NCBI GenBank assembly: GCA_963712465.1
Contig: CAVQHY010000006.1
Location: forward strand, 620,001-684,000
Length of the DNA stretch: 64,000 bases
Origin: CAVQHY01 sp963712465
GTDB taxonomy: Bacteria > Actinomycetota > Thermoleophilia > Gaiellales > Gaiellaceae
Reading direction: 5' to 3'
In this document: positions 8,264-16,478 of the stretch, one piece after another
How positions within the stretch are numbered: position 1 is the stretch's first letter
How the letters are laid out: every line of letters starts with the position of its first letter
The notes under the pieces: model-generated
Told to the model about the DNA's origin: nothing
Database searches by the model: none
The model's input: the letters and a program-made list of their open reading frames with translations, nothing else
Made by a program: the position numbers and the translations under genes

Positions 8264-9639
8264 TCGAGCTGCTCCGGTCGGTCGAGCTCTTCGAGGGGCT
8301 CGACGACGAGTCGCTCGCTCCGCTCGCGGCAACCGGCCGGGAGCGCCTCCTTGCGCCCGGCGAGGTGCTCGTTACCGAGGGCGACGGTGCGGAGTTCTTC
8401 CTCGTCCTCGCGTCAGGCCGGATCGAATGGCTGCGCACCGTGAACGGGGAGGAGGTGGTGCTCGGCACCCGCGCTGCACCGAGCTATGCCGGTGCGATCA
8501 ACCTGCTCACGGGGGAGCCCGTCCTGGCGACGGGGCGAGCGGACGACGCGGCCACGGTCGTCGCCTTCGACGGGGACGCCTTCCGGCGCCTGGTCGGCGA
8601 GCATCCGGAGCTCGTCCGGCGCATCGTCGGGCTGATCGCGCCGGTCCAGGCGAGCGCCGAGGCGGCGATTCGCCAGCGCGAGAAGCTCGCCGCGCTCGGA
8701 ACGCTCGCCGCCGGGCTCGCGCACGAGCTGAACAACCCCGCGGCGGCGGCGCGGCGCACCTCGGCCGAGCTCGGCGTGGCGATGAACGTCCTCCAGGAGA
8801 CGCTGCACGCATTCGTGTCGAGCGGCGTCGAGCGCACGGAGGCGGCGAGACTCGTCGACCTGCAGCGGCAGGCCCTCGAGCGCGGCGTCGAGACCGGCGA
8901 GCTGGACGCTCTGGAGCGATCCGACCGCGAGGAGGCGCTCGCGGCGCTCCTGGAGAAGCGCGGGCTCGACGGCTGGCGGCTCGCCGAGCCGCTCGCGGCT
9001 GCGGGCGTCGACGAGGCGTGGCTCGAGGATGTCGCCGCGAACGCCGGCGTCGCGCTCGGCGCCGCTCTCGAGTGGGTCGCCGCCTCGCTGACCGCCCGTG
9101 GCCTCGTTGCGGAGCTCCACGAGAGCGTGTCCCGCATCTCCGAGATCGTCGGCGCGGTCAAGGACTACACCTACATGGATCGCGACAGCGTGCAGGAGAT
9201 CGACATCCACGACGGGATCGAGAGCACGCTGACCATGCTCGCCCACAAGCTGAAGCAGGGCGACGTGCGGGTCGAGCGTGCCTATGACCAAGGGCTGCCG
9301 CGCATCCGCGTCCACGGGTCGGAGCTCAACCAGGTCTGGACGAACCTGATCGACAACGCGATCGACGCCGTGGCCGGGCACGGCACGATCACGCTGCGCA
9401 GCTGCCGCTCCGGCGAGGATCTCCTCGTCGAGGTGATCGACGACGGCCCCGGCATCCCGAGCGAGCTCGTGTCCCGGGTGCTGGAGCCGTTCTTCACCAC
9501 GAAGGAGCCCGGCAAGGGCACCGGCCTCGGGCTCGACATCACGCGCCGGATCGTCGAGGGGCACGGCGGCCGCCTCACGGTCGAGTCTCGCCCCGGCGAG
9601 ACCCGCTTTGCCGTCCGGCTCCCTCTCGACGCAAGCTGA
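8260..9639 (+). CDS. Cyclic-nucleotide-binding-domain histidine kinase
   Basis: A 459-residue cytosolic kinase with no membrane segment. Residues about 1-125 form a CAP-like cNMP-binding domain (LFEGLDDESL, GEVLVTEGDGAEFFLVLASG). Next comes a His box LAAGLAHELNNPAAAARR (about residue 155), a long helical insert (about 170-290), and an ATPase domain with N-box NQVWTNLIDNAIDAV, G1 DDGPGIP, F-box FFTTKEPGKGTGLGL and G2. It overlaps the upstream receiver-flavoprotein gene by 4 bases, so that receiver is the obvious phosphorylation partner. Whether the sensor domain binds a nucleotide or another ligand is not visible. Confidence 0.88.
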   Translation: MIELLRSVELFEGLDDESLAPLAATGRERLLAPGEVLVTEGDGAEFFLVLASGRIEWLRTVNGEEVVLGTRAAPSYAGAINLLTGEPVLATGRADDAATVVAFDGDAFRRLVGEHPELVRRIVGLIAPVQASAEAAIRQREKLAALGTLAAGLAHELNNPAAAARRTSAELGVAMNVLQETLHAFVSSGVERTEAARLVDLQRQALERGVETGELDALERSDREEALAALLEKRGLDGWRLAEPLAAAGVDEAWLEDVAANAGVALGAALEWVAASLTARGLVAELHESVSRISEIVGAVKDYTYMDRDSVQEIDIHDGIESTLTMLAHKLKQGDVRVERAYDQGLPRIRVHGSELNQVWTNLIDNAIDAVAGHGTITLRSCRSGEDLLVEVIDDGPGIPSELVSRVLEPFFTTKEPGKGTGLGLDITRRIVEGHGGRLTVESRPGETRFAVRLPLDAS

Positions 9640-9663
9640 CCCCGCGACCTGCAGGAGGCGCAC

Positions 9664-9936
9664 ATGAACGAGGCCTGTACCCATGTCGATCAGATCAACG
9701 CCGAGGTCCTGCCGTCGAGCACTGAGGGCTGCTCCGAGTGCCTGCGTACCGGCGACCGCTGGGTGCACCTGCGCATGTGCATGACGTGCGGCGAGGTCGG
9801 CTGCTGCGACAGCTCTCCGAACCGCCACGCGAGCAAGCACGCTGCCGCGACGACCCATCCCGTGATCCGGTCCCGTGAGCCCGGCGAGGACTGGTTCTAC
9901 TGCTACCCGGACGACCTCGTCTTTCGCCTCGGCTAG
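9664..9936 (+). CDS. UBP-type zinc-finger protein
   Basis: A 90-residue protein made almost entirely of a ZnF-UBP domain: CTHV at the start, a CSEC pair, the CMTCGEVGCC cluster, then RHASKHAAATTHPV with three His. The Trp-Tyr end (DWFYCYPDDLVFRLG) is also typical. In eukaryotes this fold binds the free C-terminal diglycine of ubiquitin; bacteria like this one lack classical ubiquitin, so the ligand is open. It lies 24 bases after the cNMP-domain kinase with a GGAGG ribosome site and completes a three-gene unit with the flavoprotein. Confidence 0.85.
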   Translation: MNEACTHVDQINAEVLPSSTEGCSECLRTGDRWVHLRMCMTCGEVGCCDSSPNRHASKHAAATTHPVIRSREPGEDWFYCYPDDLVFRLG

Positions 9937-9940
9937 AGCC

Positions 9941-10531
9941 TCAGGGATCGCTGCCGGGGACGCCTCGATAGCCGGGGGCCAGCCCTGACCGTGGTCGGGC
10001 CGCGCGCTGCCCCAGCACGCGCCACGCGGTCAGGCCGGCTACCGAGGCGGCGGCCAGGCCGTAGAGCGTTGCCGCCCAGAGACTCGAGCTGTCGGTGCCC
10101 GCCGCGATCCCGTGGGCCAGGGCGAGCAGCCAGACCGCGAAGGTCGCGTAGTGCGCCCGCCGCCAGAGCCGGTACGGCATGCGCTTTCGGTAGCGGTTCG
10201 TGAGGGCCAGGGCGAGCGCGAGCTCGGCCGCGACCACTCCGAGCGCCGTCGCAAGCGGACGGAACGGGGCGGAACCGGGGACGACGATGTCGGCGAGCGA
10301 GAACGGCAGATAGGTGTCGACGAGCAGAACCAGCACATGCAGCCAGATGAAGCTTGCGGCGAGGAGCGTTGCGAAGCGATGGACGTCCTCGAGCGCAAAA
10401 CGCGGCCAACGATCGAGACGGGCGCGGCCGGAGAGAGCGAGGCCGAGGAGGACGGCGACCGTGAGCAGCGCGAACGCGACCAGGCCGCCGGCGCGGGTCA
10501 CGTACCACGTGAGCGCAGCGCCTAACGGCAT
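9941..10531 (-). CDS. Ferric-reductase-like transmembrane protein
   Basis: A 196-residue integral membrane protein with about six hydrophobic helices. Paired histidines fall inside helices (VHRFATLLAASFIWLH and RRAHYATFAVWLLALAHG), the layout expected for b-type haem ligation in ferric-reductase/MsrQ-like proteins. The ATG at 10531 lies inside the end of the upstream apbE gene (10-base overlap), so the two are translated together. The pairing suggests electron transfer across the membrane to a covalently flavinylated or secreted partner. No NAD(P)H or FAD domain is fused. Confidence 0.78.
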   Translation of the reverse strand: MPLGAALTWYVTRAGGLVAFALLTVAVLLGLALSGRARLDRWPRFALEDVHRFATLLAASFIWLHVLVLLVDTYLPFSLADIVVPGSAPFRPLATALGVVAAELALALALTNRYRKRMPYRLWRRAHYATFAVWLLALAHGIAAGTDSSSLWAATLYGLAAASVAGLTAWRVLGQRAARPRSGLAPGYRGVPGSDP

Positions 10532-11667
10532 TGCCAGACCTCCTCGCGCTCGCCCGCGCGACGCCAGGCCCCGTTGACGACGATCTCGGCGGAGCCGACG
10601 AACCGTCCCGGCAGGGACTGCTCGTCCAGCCAGTCGGGCCCCTCCGCGTCCAGGAGAAAGGCGGCCTTGGCGGCGACGTCGGCGCCGAGGCAGCTTCCGG
10701 CGGCGACCGTCACCTGTGTCCAGCGTGACGTCGACGGACGGCCGGTCCGCGGGTCGATCAGATGGTGCTGAGGCTCGCCGCCGCGCAACCAGTTGCGCCG
10801 GACGGTGCCGCTCGTCGCGATCCCGCCGGAGAGCAGCCGAATCGACCCGCCCTCGGGTAGGGCGACCAGAGACGGTCCGCGCGTCGCGACGTCTCCTCCG
10901 GCCGCGACCAGCCCGTCTCCGCCGATCAGCGCGAGGGCGTCGTCGACCGCGATCGACTTGACGACGCCGTTCAGGTCGAGTCGAAGGTCGGGTGGGCGTA
11001 CGAGCAGGCGCCCCTCCAGCCGGACGGCGCGCCAGCGTCCGGGGCTCGGTGGGCCGGCGGGGAGAGGATCCGGCCCGAGCAGCGTCGAGTCCCGGTCGTA
11101 GCCCGCCGCCTCGATTGCGGCACCCACGCTGGGATCGACGAGCCCGCCGGTCGCGGCCGCCGCCCGGAGCGCCTGCTCGAGTGTCTCGCCGAAGAGGGGT
11201 GAGACTGCGACGATCGGTGACGCGCTCCGGTTGACGGCGTTCAGCTCGCTTGCTGGCCGAAACCGGCTGAAGACGTCTTCACGGTGACGAAAGAGCGCGC
11301 GGATCGCTGCGAGCTCGCTCGGGCCGGCTCCCCCGACGACCACCTCGCAGCCCATTGCCGAGAACGTGCTCACGAGACGCTGGTTCTCGCGGCCGGCTGG
11401 GTCGCGCTCGGGTCGGCCGCGCGCGATCTGCGGATCTCCGAAGAAATCGTCGTCGCTCTCGACGTCGTCGCTTTGCGCGCTCTCGCTCGCGGTCGGCGCG
11501 GACGGGGACCCGGACGACGTCTGCGCCGCTCCGGGGTGGGCGAGCCGCGCCAGTACCAGCGCCGCCGCGAAGCCTGCGAACGCGGTCAGCGCGAGCGCCC
11601 GCTTCGCGGAGGCAACCCGCTGCCGCACGGGTGCGAGTCTCGATTCCGAGGGGCCGGGCTCGCTCAT
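10522..11667 (-). CDS. apbE: FAD:protein FMN transferase, membrane-anchored
   Basis: A 381-residue protein. A membrane anchor near residues 24-44 (ALALTAFAGFAAALVLA) and an acidic linker are followed by the ApbE domain: FSAMGCEVVVGG, then LDLNGVVKSIAVDDAL, GGDVATRG and HHLIDPRTGRPS, which carry flavin- and Mg-binding residues. It attaches FMN to Thr/Ser of target proteins outside the membrane. The start at 11667 overlaps the stop of the upstream secreted protein (ATGA), and the gene overlaps the downstream membrane reductase. A protein bearing the FMN target motif is not evident in the window. Confidence 0.87.
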   Translation of the reverse strand: MSEPGPSESRLAPVRQRVASAKRALALTAFAGFAAALVLARLAHPGAAQTSSGSPSAPTASESAQSDDVESDDDFFGDPQIARGRPERDPAGRENQRLVSTFSAMGCEVVVGGAGPSELAAIRALFRHREDVFSRFRPASELNAVNRSASPIVAVSPLFGETLEQALRAAAATGGLVDPSVGAAIEAAGYDRDSTLLGPDPLPAGPPSPGRWRAVRLEGRLLVRPPDLRLDLNGVVKSIAVDDALALIGGDGLVAAGGDVATRGPSLVALPEGGSIRLLSGGIATSGTVRRNWLRGGEPQHHLIDPRTGRPSTSRWTQVTVAAGSCLGADVAAKAAFLLDAEGPDWLDEQSLPGRFVGSAEIVVNGAWRRAGEREEVWQCR

Positions 11668-12326
11668 CAGGCCGTCGATTCGGGCTCGAGCTTGCCGTCG
11701 CGGTCCGGCCTCGGCGGACGCGTGCTGTTGACGAGGTCGTCGACGTGCTCCTGGAGCTCTGCGAGCGCGCGGTCTGCCTGCGTCCGCGTCAGGCGACCGT
11801 CTGCCACCAGGGTGTCCAGCTCCTCCCTCGCGCCGTCGACGATTGCCTGCTCGAGGCCGTCGACGGACTTGCCCTCGGCCTTCGCGACGTCGGCGAGCGT
11901 CTTGTCGTCGCGCAGCCGGTCGCGCAGCTCCTCCTCGGTCAGGCCGAGGTACGTCGCAGCGGCGTCGAGGCCGCCGAGCATGTGATGGCCTCCGAAGCCG
12001 GGGCCGTGATGCTCGAAGCCGGGGCCGTGACCGTCGAGGAGCGGGAGACCCTCGGTCTCGAGCCGCTGCTTCATCGCCTGCCCCTGCTCCTCGGTGAGCC
12101 GACCGTCGGCGACCGCCTGGTCGATCCGATCGGCGTACGCCTGCTGGAGCGCGCCGGACAGCCGGTCCGGCGCGATGCCTAGACGCTTCGCCGCGTCGTC
12201 CAGGATCGCCTGCTCGTCGGCGTCGGAGCCGAACTGGCTCGCGGCTACGGCCGCTCCTCCGCCTGCGAGCGCGGCGACCGCGACCGCGCCGATCAGGAGC
12301 TTCTTCCTCAGCGTCCTCTCGACCAT
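11667..12326 (-). CDS. Secreted helical protein with His/Gly repeat
   Basis: A 219-residue protein starting at an ATG preceded by GAGGGAG. It has a signal peptide (KKLLIGAVAVAALAGGGAAVA). The mature part has two similar alpha-helical blocks, each with a phrase of the form VADGRLTxxQA (residues about 70-80 and about 185-195), separated by HGPGFEHHGPGFGGHH, which could bind metal. Its start-proximal position in the operon with apbE and the haem-type reductase suggests a periplasmic or wall-side role in the same redox or metal process. It is divergent from, and probably controlled by, the adjacent two-component system. Exact function unknown. Confidence 0.75.
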   Translation of the reverse strand: MVERTLRKKLLIGAVAVAALAGGGAAVAASQFGSDADEQAILDDAAKRLGIAPDRLSGALQQAYADRIDQAVADGRLTEEQGQAMKQRLETEGLPLLDGHGPGFEHHGPGFGGHHMLGGLDAAATYLGLTEEELRDRLRDDKTLADVAKAEGKSVDGLEQAIVDGAREELDTLVADGRLTRTQADRALAELQEHVDDLVNSTRPPRPDRDGKLEPESTA

Positions 12327-12417
12327 GTGGACTCCCTCGATCGTTGAACCGGATGCGGTCATGGGAGCAGCGCAACTTCAGAGGGGGGTAAGAATGCTCG
12401 ACTCCCCGCTGAGGCTC

Positions 12418-12589
12418 TAAGAGCCCCTCTCAGAATGAGGCGTGATGCCGCCCGGCTGCGCTGGGCGGCGCGATGCCGTGTCCTCGGTCGCGCCCATATC
12501 GATTCCTGATATGGGCGCTCCCTGCGTCCTTACCTCGCACCACCCAGCGCACCCGGATCGACGTGTCCTCATTCTGTGAGAGGCTCTTA
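12418..12589. repeat. MITE-like inverted-repeat element, copy A
   Basis: Imperfect 23-bp terminal inverted repeats at 12418-12440 and 12567-12589 enclose a nested structure. A perfect 11-bp hairpin (GCGCCCATATC / GATATGGGCGC, 7-base loop) lies near 12490-12518. The core flanks (GCCGTGTCCTCGGTCGC and GCTCCCTGCGTCCTT) recur in inverted orientation at 34137-34304. It occupies the divergent gap between the redox operon and the response regulator, so it separates or replaces their promoters. No transposase is encoded. Confidence 0.75.
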
Positions 12590-12623
12590 CCGGCCTCTGA
12601 AGCGCAGTTGCGATCATTCAGGC

Positions 12624-13295
12624 GTGCAGACGCGCCTGCTGATCGTCGAGGACGAGGCCGCCGTGCGCGATGCGCTCGTCCGGGCGCTCGAGACCGAGGG
12701 GTACGAGCTCGTGCTCGCCGAGGACGGGATGCAGGCGCTGGCCGCGATGGCGCACGCGCCGGCCGACGCGCTCGTCCTCGACGTGATGCTGCCGGGCGTC
12801 GACGGGCTCGAGGTCGCCCGGCGCCTGAGGGCAGGCGGCGACTCGGTGCCGATCCTGATGCTGACCGCGCGCGGTGCCGTCAACGACCGCGTCGCCGGAC
12901 TCGACGCCGGTGCCGACGACTACCTCGTGAAGCCGTTCGCGCTCGAGGAGCTCCTCGCCCGCCTGCGCGCGCTCCTGCGGCGCACCGGCCAGAGCGGCGA
13001 GCTCGAGTTCGGAGGCGTCGTCCTCGACCCGGGAACGCGTGAGGTGCGCCGCGACGACCGGCCGATCGAGCTGACCGTGACCGAGTTCAACCTGCTCGAG
13101 CTGTTCCTGCGCAACCCGCGCCAGGTGCTGCGCCGCTCGCTCATCTACGACCGGGTCTGGGGGTACGACTTCGGCCCGGACTCGCACGCGCTGGACGTCT
13201 ACATCGGCTACCTCCGGCGCAAGCTCGAGGCGGGCGGCGAGCCGCGGGTCGTCCACACCGTTCGCGGCGTCGGCTACGCGCTCCGGGAGCCGTGA
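12624..13295 (+). CDS. OmpR-family response regulator
   Basis: A 223-residue DNA-binding regulator. The receiver domain (residues about 4-118) has the acidic pair VEDE, phospho-acceptor Asp in LDVMLPG, the switch Thr in LMLTARG and Lys in LVKPF. A winged-helix domain follows (about 130-223; TVTEFNLLELFLRNP, DVYIGYLRRKLE, VRGVGYALRE). The GTG start at 12624 fits the family's usual N-terminus. It overlaps the histidine kinase start by GTGA, so the two form a cognate pair. Divergence from the apbE operon across the repeat element makes that operon a plausible target. Confidence 0.93.
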   Translation: MQTRLLIVEDEAAVRDALVRALETEGYELVLAEDGMQALAAMAHAPADALVLDVMLPGVDGLEVARRLRAGGDSVPILMLTARGAVNDRVAGLDAGADDYLVKPFALEELLARLRALLRRTGQSGELEFGGVVLDPGTREVRRDDRPIELTVTEFNLLELFLRNPRQVLRRSLIYDRVWGYDFGPDSHALDVYIGYLRRKLEAGGEPRVVHTVRGVGYALREP

Positions 13296-14650
13296 GCTTC
13301 GGGCTCCGGCAGGCGATTGCGACGGCGCTCGCCGTCGCGTTGGCGATCGCCGCGGCGTCCGCGCTCGTCTACGTCCTCGTGGGCAAGCAGCTTCGAAGCC
13401 AGGTCGACGCCGCTCTGCGCGACCAGGCCGCCCTCGTGACGCACGCGCCGCTCGGGGTCGAAGCCGAGCCGGGGACGGGAGAGCTTCTGCTCCGTCAGGG
13501 CCCGCGCGGGCCGGGGCTCGGCCGGGACGGCGTGTTCCTCCAGGCCGTGTCGAGCGACGGCGAGATCGCCCGGCCAGAGTCCGATCAGGCCGAGTTCCCT
13601 GTCTCCGAGGCCACGCTCGCGGCTGCGCGTGGAGAGCGCGAGGAGTTCTTCTCCGACGCGACGGTTGAAGGCACGCACGTGCGGATGCTGACCGTCCCGG
13701 TCGGGCAGGGCTATGCGCTCCAGCTCGTGCGACCGCTTGACGAGGTCGACAAGCTCCTCGACCGCACGCGCTGGATCCTGATCTTCGTCGCGCTGGGGGG
13801 AATCGGCGTCGCCGCGATCCTCGGGGTGCTCGTTGCACGCGGCGCCCTGGCCCCGGTCCGGCGGCTCACGCGCGAGGCGGAAGTCGTGGCCGAGACGCAG
13901 GATCTGACTCATCGGATCGACGTCCACGGGCACGACGATCTCGCCCGCCTGGGGACGAGCTTCAACACGATGCTCGCGGCGCTCGAGGAATCGCAGCGCG
14001 CGCAGCGCCAGCTCGTCGCGGACGCCTCGCACGAGCTGCGCACGCCGTTGACCAGCCTGCGCACGAACATCGAGGTGCTGGCGCGGCGACGCGACCTGCC
14101 CGAGGAGAAGCGCGAGGCGCTGCTGCGCGACCTGACCGGGCAGCTCGAGGAGCTCAGCCTGCTCGTCACCAACCTCGTCGATCTCGCGAGCGAGCAGCCG
14201 GTCGACGTCGAGCCGACCGACGTTCAGCTCGACGAGCTCACCCAGGAGGCTGTCGACCGGGCGCGCAGGCTCTCGCCCCAGGTCGTCTTCCGCACGGATC
14301 TACAGCCGTCGGTCGTCGAGGGAGTCCCGGGCAGGCTGGAGCGGGCGATCGCGAACGTGCTCGACAACGCCGTCAAGTGGTCGGAGCCCGGCGACGAGAT
14401 CGAGGTGACCGTCGCCGGCGGCGAGGTGGCGATCCGCGACCACGGGCCGGGGATCGACGACGGCGATCTGCCGCACGTGTTCGACCGCTTCTATCGCGCG
14501 CCCTCGGCCCGCGCCATGCCCGGCTCGGGGCTCGGGCTCGCGATCGTCCGCCAGGTCGCCGAGGAGCACGGCGGCGCGGTCGAGATCGAGCGCCCCGACG
14601 GAGGGGGGACGCTCGTGCGGCTGAAGCTCAAACCGGCGACGCGATCGTGA
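13292..14650 (+). CDS. Sensor histidine kinase (HAMP, HisKA)
   Basis: A 452-residue membrane kinase. Two membrane helices (about residues 8-30 and 160-183) bracket an extracytoplasmic sensor region; HAMP follows (APVRRLTREAEVVAETQDL). The His box is DASHELRTPLTSLR (about residue 250), then N-box RAIANVLDNAVKWS, G1 DHGPGIDD, F-box FDRFYR and G2 SGLGLAIVRQVAEEHGG. The GTG start overlaps the regulator stop. The 3-prime end overlaps the converging racemase gene by 23 bases. The ligand is unknown; the neighbouring redox/metal operon suggests envelope redox or metal stress. Confidence 0.92.
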   Translation: MSFGLRQAIATALAVALAIAAASALVYVLVGKQLRSQVDAALRDQAALVTHAPLGVEAEPGTGELLLRQGPRGPGLGRDGVFLQAVSSDGEIARPESDQAEFPVSEATLAAARGEREEFFSDATVEGTHVRMLTVPVGQGYALQLVRPLDEVDKLLDRTRWILIFVALGGIGVAAILGVLVARGALAPVRRLTREAEVVAETQDLTHRIDVHGHDDLARLGTSFNTMLAALEESQRAQRQLVADASHELRTPLTSLRTNIEVLARRRDLPEEKREALLRDLTGQLEELSLLVTNLVDLASEQPVDVEPTDVQLDELTQEAVDRARRLSPQVVFRTDLQPSVVEGVPGRLERAIANVLDNAVKWSEPGDEIEVTVAGGEVAIRDHGPGIDDGDLPHVFDRFYRAPSARAMPGSGLGLAIVRQVAEEHGGAVEIERPDGGGTLVRLKLKPATRS

Positions 14651-15869
14651 GCGGCCCCTGCGGGAGCACGCACAGGCGGCCGCCGGGCGCCCGCGCCAGC
14701 GCTTCGGCCACCGCTGCCGCCACGTCTTCCGCGGGCTCGAGATGCGCGTCCGCGATCTCCTCGTCGGTCAGGCCGTCGCTGTAGAGCTGCACGCGCGCGT
14801 GACCGAGGACCCGGCCGAGCACCTGCACCTGCCAGCGGTCGAGTGCGGGCGGCACGTCGGCGTCGGCGAGCGCGGCGGCGCTCGGGGCGGCCGCCAGCAT
14901 CCGTCCGAAGTCGCCCTCGGCAGGGACGCCGTCCGCGCAGGCAGCGGCCATCACGATCGCGCCGCCCTCGCGCACGACCCGCTCGGCGGCGGACATCCCC
15001 TTGACCGCCTGGTAGAGGTTCCGGTCGAGCGGGTAGCCGGCGTTCGTCGAGAGGACGACGTCGAACCGCCCCGGGACGCGCTGTACCGACGTCCGCTCGA
15101 CGAACTCGCACGCGCTGCGATGCGAGGCGGGCAGCTCCCCGGAGAAGACGGCAGTCACCCGCCGGTCGTCGTTGATCGCGACGTCGATCGAGAAGTCGGG
15201 CGGCGCGAGCGCCGCCGCCGCGGAGACGAACTCGTGAACGGGATTCCCGTCGAGGACGCCCCAGGTCGAGGCCGGGTCGGCGATGCGGCCCGGGCTGTGC
15301 GCCTCGAGGGTCGTCTCGAGAGCCGCGAGCCCGGGACAGACGGCCTTCGGCCCGCCGCTGAACCCGGCGAAGAAATGCGGCTCGACGAACCCGGTCACGA
15401 TGCGCGCGTCGGCCTCGACGTAGCGCCGGTCGATCAGCACCGGCGTCCCCTCGACGTCGCCGACCGCGACGTGGTCGCCATCGGTGGCAATGTGGTTGGA
15501 GACGTCGTAGCGGTCGACGATCTCCCGACCGACGAGCTCCTCGAGCTCCGCAGCCGTCGCCGGACGGTGCGTGCCGGTGGCACACAGGAGCTGCGGGTGG
15601 GCGCCGATTCGCTCGAGCTCGCGGAGCAGCGGCGGCAACACCGTGCGGTTCGGCATCGGCCGGGTGATGTCGGGAAAGACGACGGCGACGCGGGCGCCCG
15701 GCCGGATCAGCTCCGCGAGCGGTAACCCGGCGACGGGGCGGCGAAGGCTCTCCGTGATCGCGCCCTCCTCGTCCGGAAGGGACGGAAGGCTCAGCGGGCC
15801 GACGACGACTGCGTCGTCCGGAACGCCGACGACGAGGCCGTCCCTTCCGTACGCAAGCGTCACCTCCAC
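14628..15869 (-). CDS. LarA-like nickel-dependent racemase (DUF2088)
   Basis: A 413-residue protein of the lactate racemase family. Visible landmarks are the N-terminal DITRPMPN motif, GTHRPAT (catalytic His region), the HFFAGFSGGPKAVCPG segment whose Lys is where the nickel-pincer cofactor attaches in LarA, and LEAHSPGRI, near the nickel-binding His of LarA. These match the catalytic set, but family members act on several 2-hydroxy acids and sugar acids, so lactate is not assured. No larB/C/E genes for cofactor synthesis are in the window; they would have to be elsewhere. Confidence 0.82.
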   Translation of the reverse strand: MEVTLAYGRDGLVVGVPDDAVVVGPLSLPSLPDEEGAITESLRRPVAGLPLAELIRPGARVAVVFPDITRPMPNRTVLPPLLRELERIGAHPQLLCATGTHRPATAAELEELVGREIVDRYDVSNHIATDGDHVAVGDVEGTPVLIDRRYVEADARIVTGFVEPHFFAGFSGGPKAVCPGLAALETTLEAHSPGRIADPASTWGVLDGNPVHEFVSAAAALAPPDFSIDVAINDDRRVTAVFSGELPASHRSACEFVERTSVQRVPGRFDVVLSTNAGYPLDRNLYQAVKGMSAAERVVREGGAIVMAAACADGVPAEGDFGRMLAAAPSAAALADADVPPALDRWQVQVLGRVLGHARVQLYSDGLTDEEIADAHLEPAEDVAAAVAEALARAPGGRLCVLPQGPLTIASPV

Positions 15870-15890
15870 GGGATCGAGTATGACGTCGGC

Positions 15891-16352
15891 TCAGCCGTGG
15901 TGGTGCTCGTGGACGAGCGCGTGGCCGCGGCCCCGGGCCAGCAGCCAGCGGTTGACCGGGTAGGCGGCCACGAACGCGACCGCGAGCGCCAGCGCAAGGC
16001 TCCCCCAGAAGAGCCACGAGTCGAGACCGGCGTCCATGGCGCCTGGCACGAGCAGGACGACGGCGTTGTCGACGACCTCCATCACGGCGATCGAGAGCGT
16101 GTCCGCCGCGAGCGCGATGCCGACGGCGGCGCCCAGCGCCACCCCGCCGCGCACGAGCGGGACGAGCGTGAACGAGTAGCCGAAGAGAAAGGCGAGGATC
16201 ACCGCCAGCCCGATCGTGGCGCCGTTGCCCCAGCCGAGGGCAGTGGCGATCGCGAGGCCGAGGATCTCGCCGATGGCGCAGCCGGTGAGGCAGTGCAGCG
16301 TCGCCGAGAACGCGAGCCGGTTCAGGGATGCCGCGTGTGCAGCCACACCCAA
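15891..16352 (-). CDS. DUF4396 membrane protein
   Basis: A 153-residue membrane protein with about four hydrophobic helices. The N-terminal phrase AFSATLHCLTGCAIGE with its two Cys is the hallmark of DUF4396; homologues are small integral membrane proteins of unknown role, sometimes found near metal-handling genes. The C-terminus is His-rich (HALVHEHHHG), which could bind metal. The start is uncertain: TTG at 16352 or GTG at 16346, neither with a strong ribosome site. It lies 21 bases upstream of the racemase gene, so co-transcription is likely. Confidence 0.78.
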   Translation of the reverse strand: MGVAAHAASLNRLAFSATLHCLTGCAIGEILGLAIATALGWGNGATIGLAVILAFLFGYSFTLVPLVRGGVALGAAVGIALAADTLSIAVMEVVDNAVVLLVPGAMDAGLDSWLFWGSLALALAVAFVAAYPVNRWLLARGRGHALVHEHHHG

Positions 16353-16429
16353 GGAGTACCCGAGCCCTAGCCGGTGGGTCCCCGGACGTCGCTTGACATC
16401 ACCGCGAGGGTCTGAAAGAGTCCTGTCGT

Positions 16430-16463
16430 CAAGTCCTGTGGGCCCTCGGGTTCGCAGGACTTG
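16430..16463 (-). terminator. Hairpin in the gap downstream of the SDR gene
   Basis: Perfect 9-bp inverted repeat CAAGTCCTG / CAGGACTTG with a 16-base loop, 16 bases past the SDR stop on the minus strand. A terminator-like structure without a clear T-run. Confidence 0.5.
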
Positions 16464-16478
16464 GCGCTTAAGAGGTCG

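Noticed and set aside
12417..12617. Small frame in repeat copy A with a TQGAPIS...GATEDTA phrase, also visible in copy B
   Set aside because: The shared wording comes from the repeat DNA itself; copy B lacks a matching start and stop, so a protein is unlikely.
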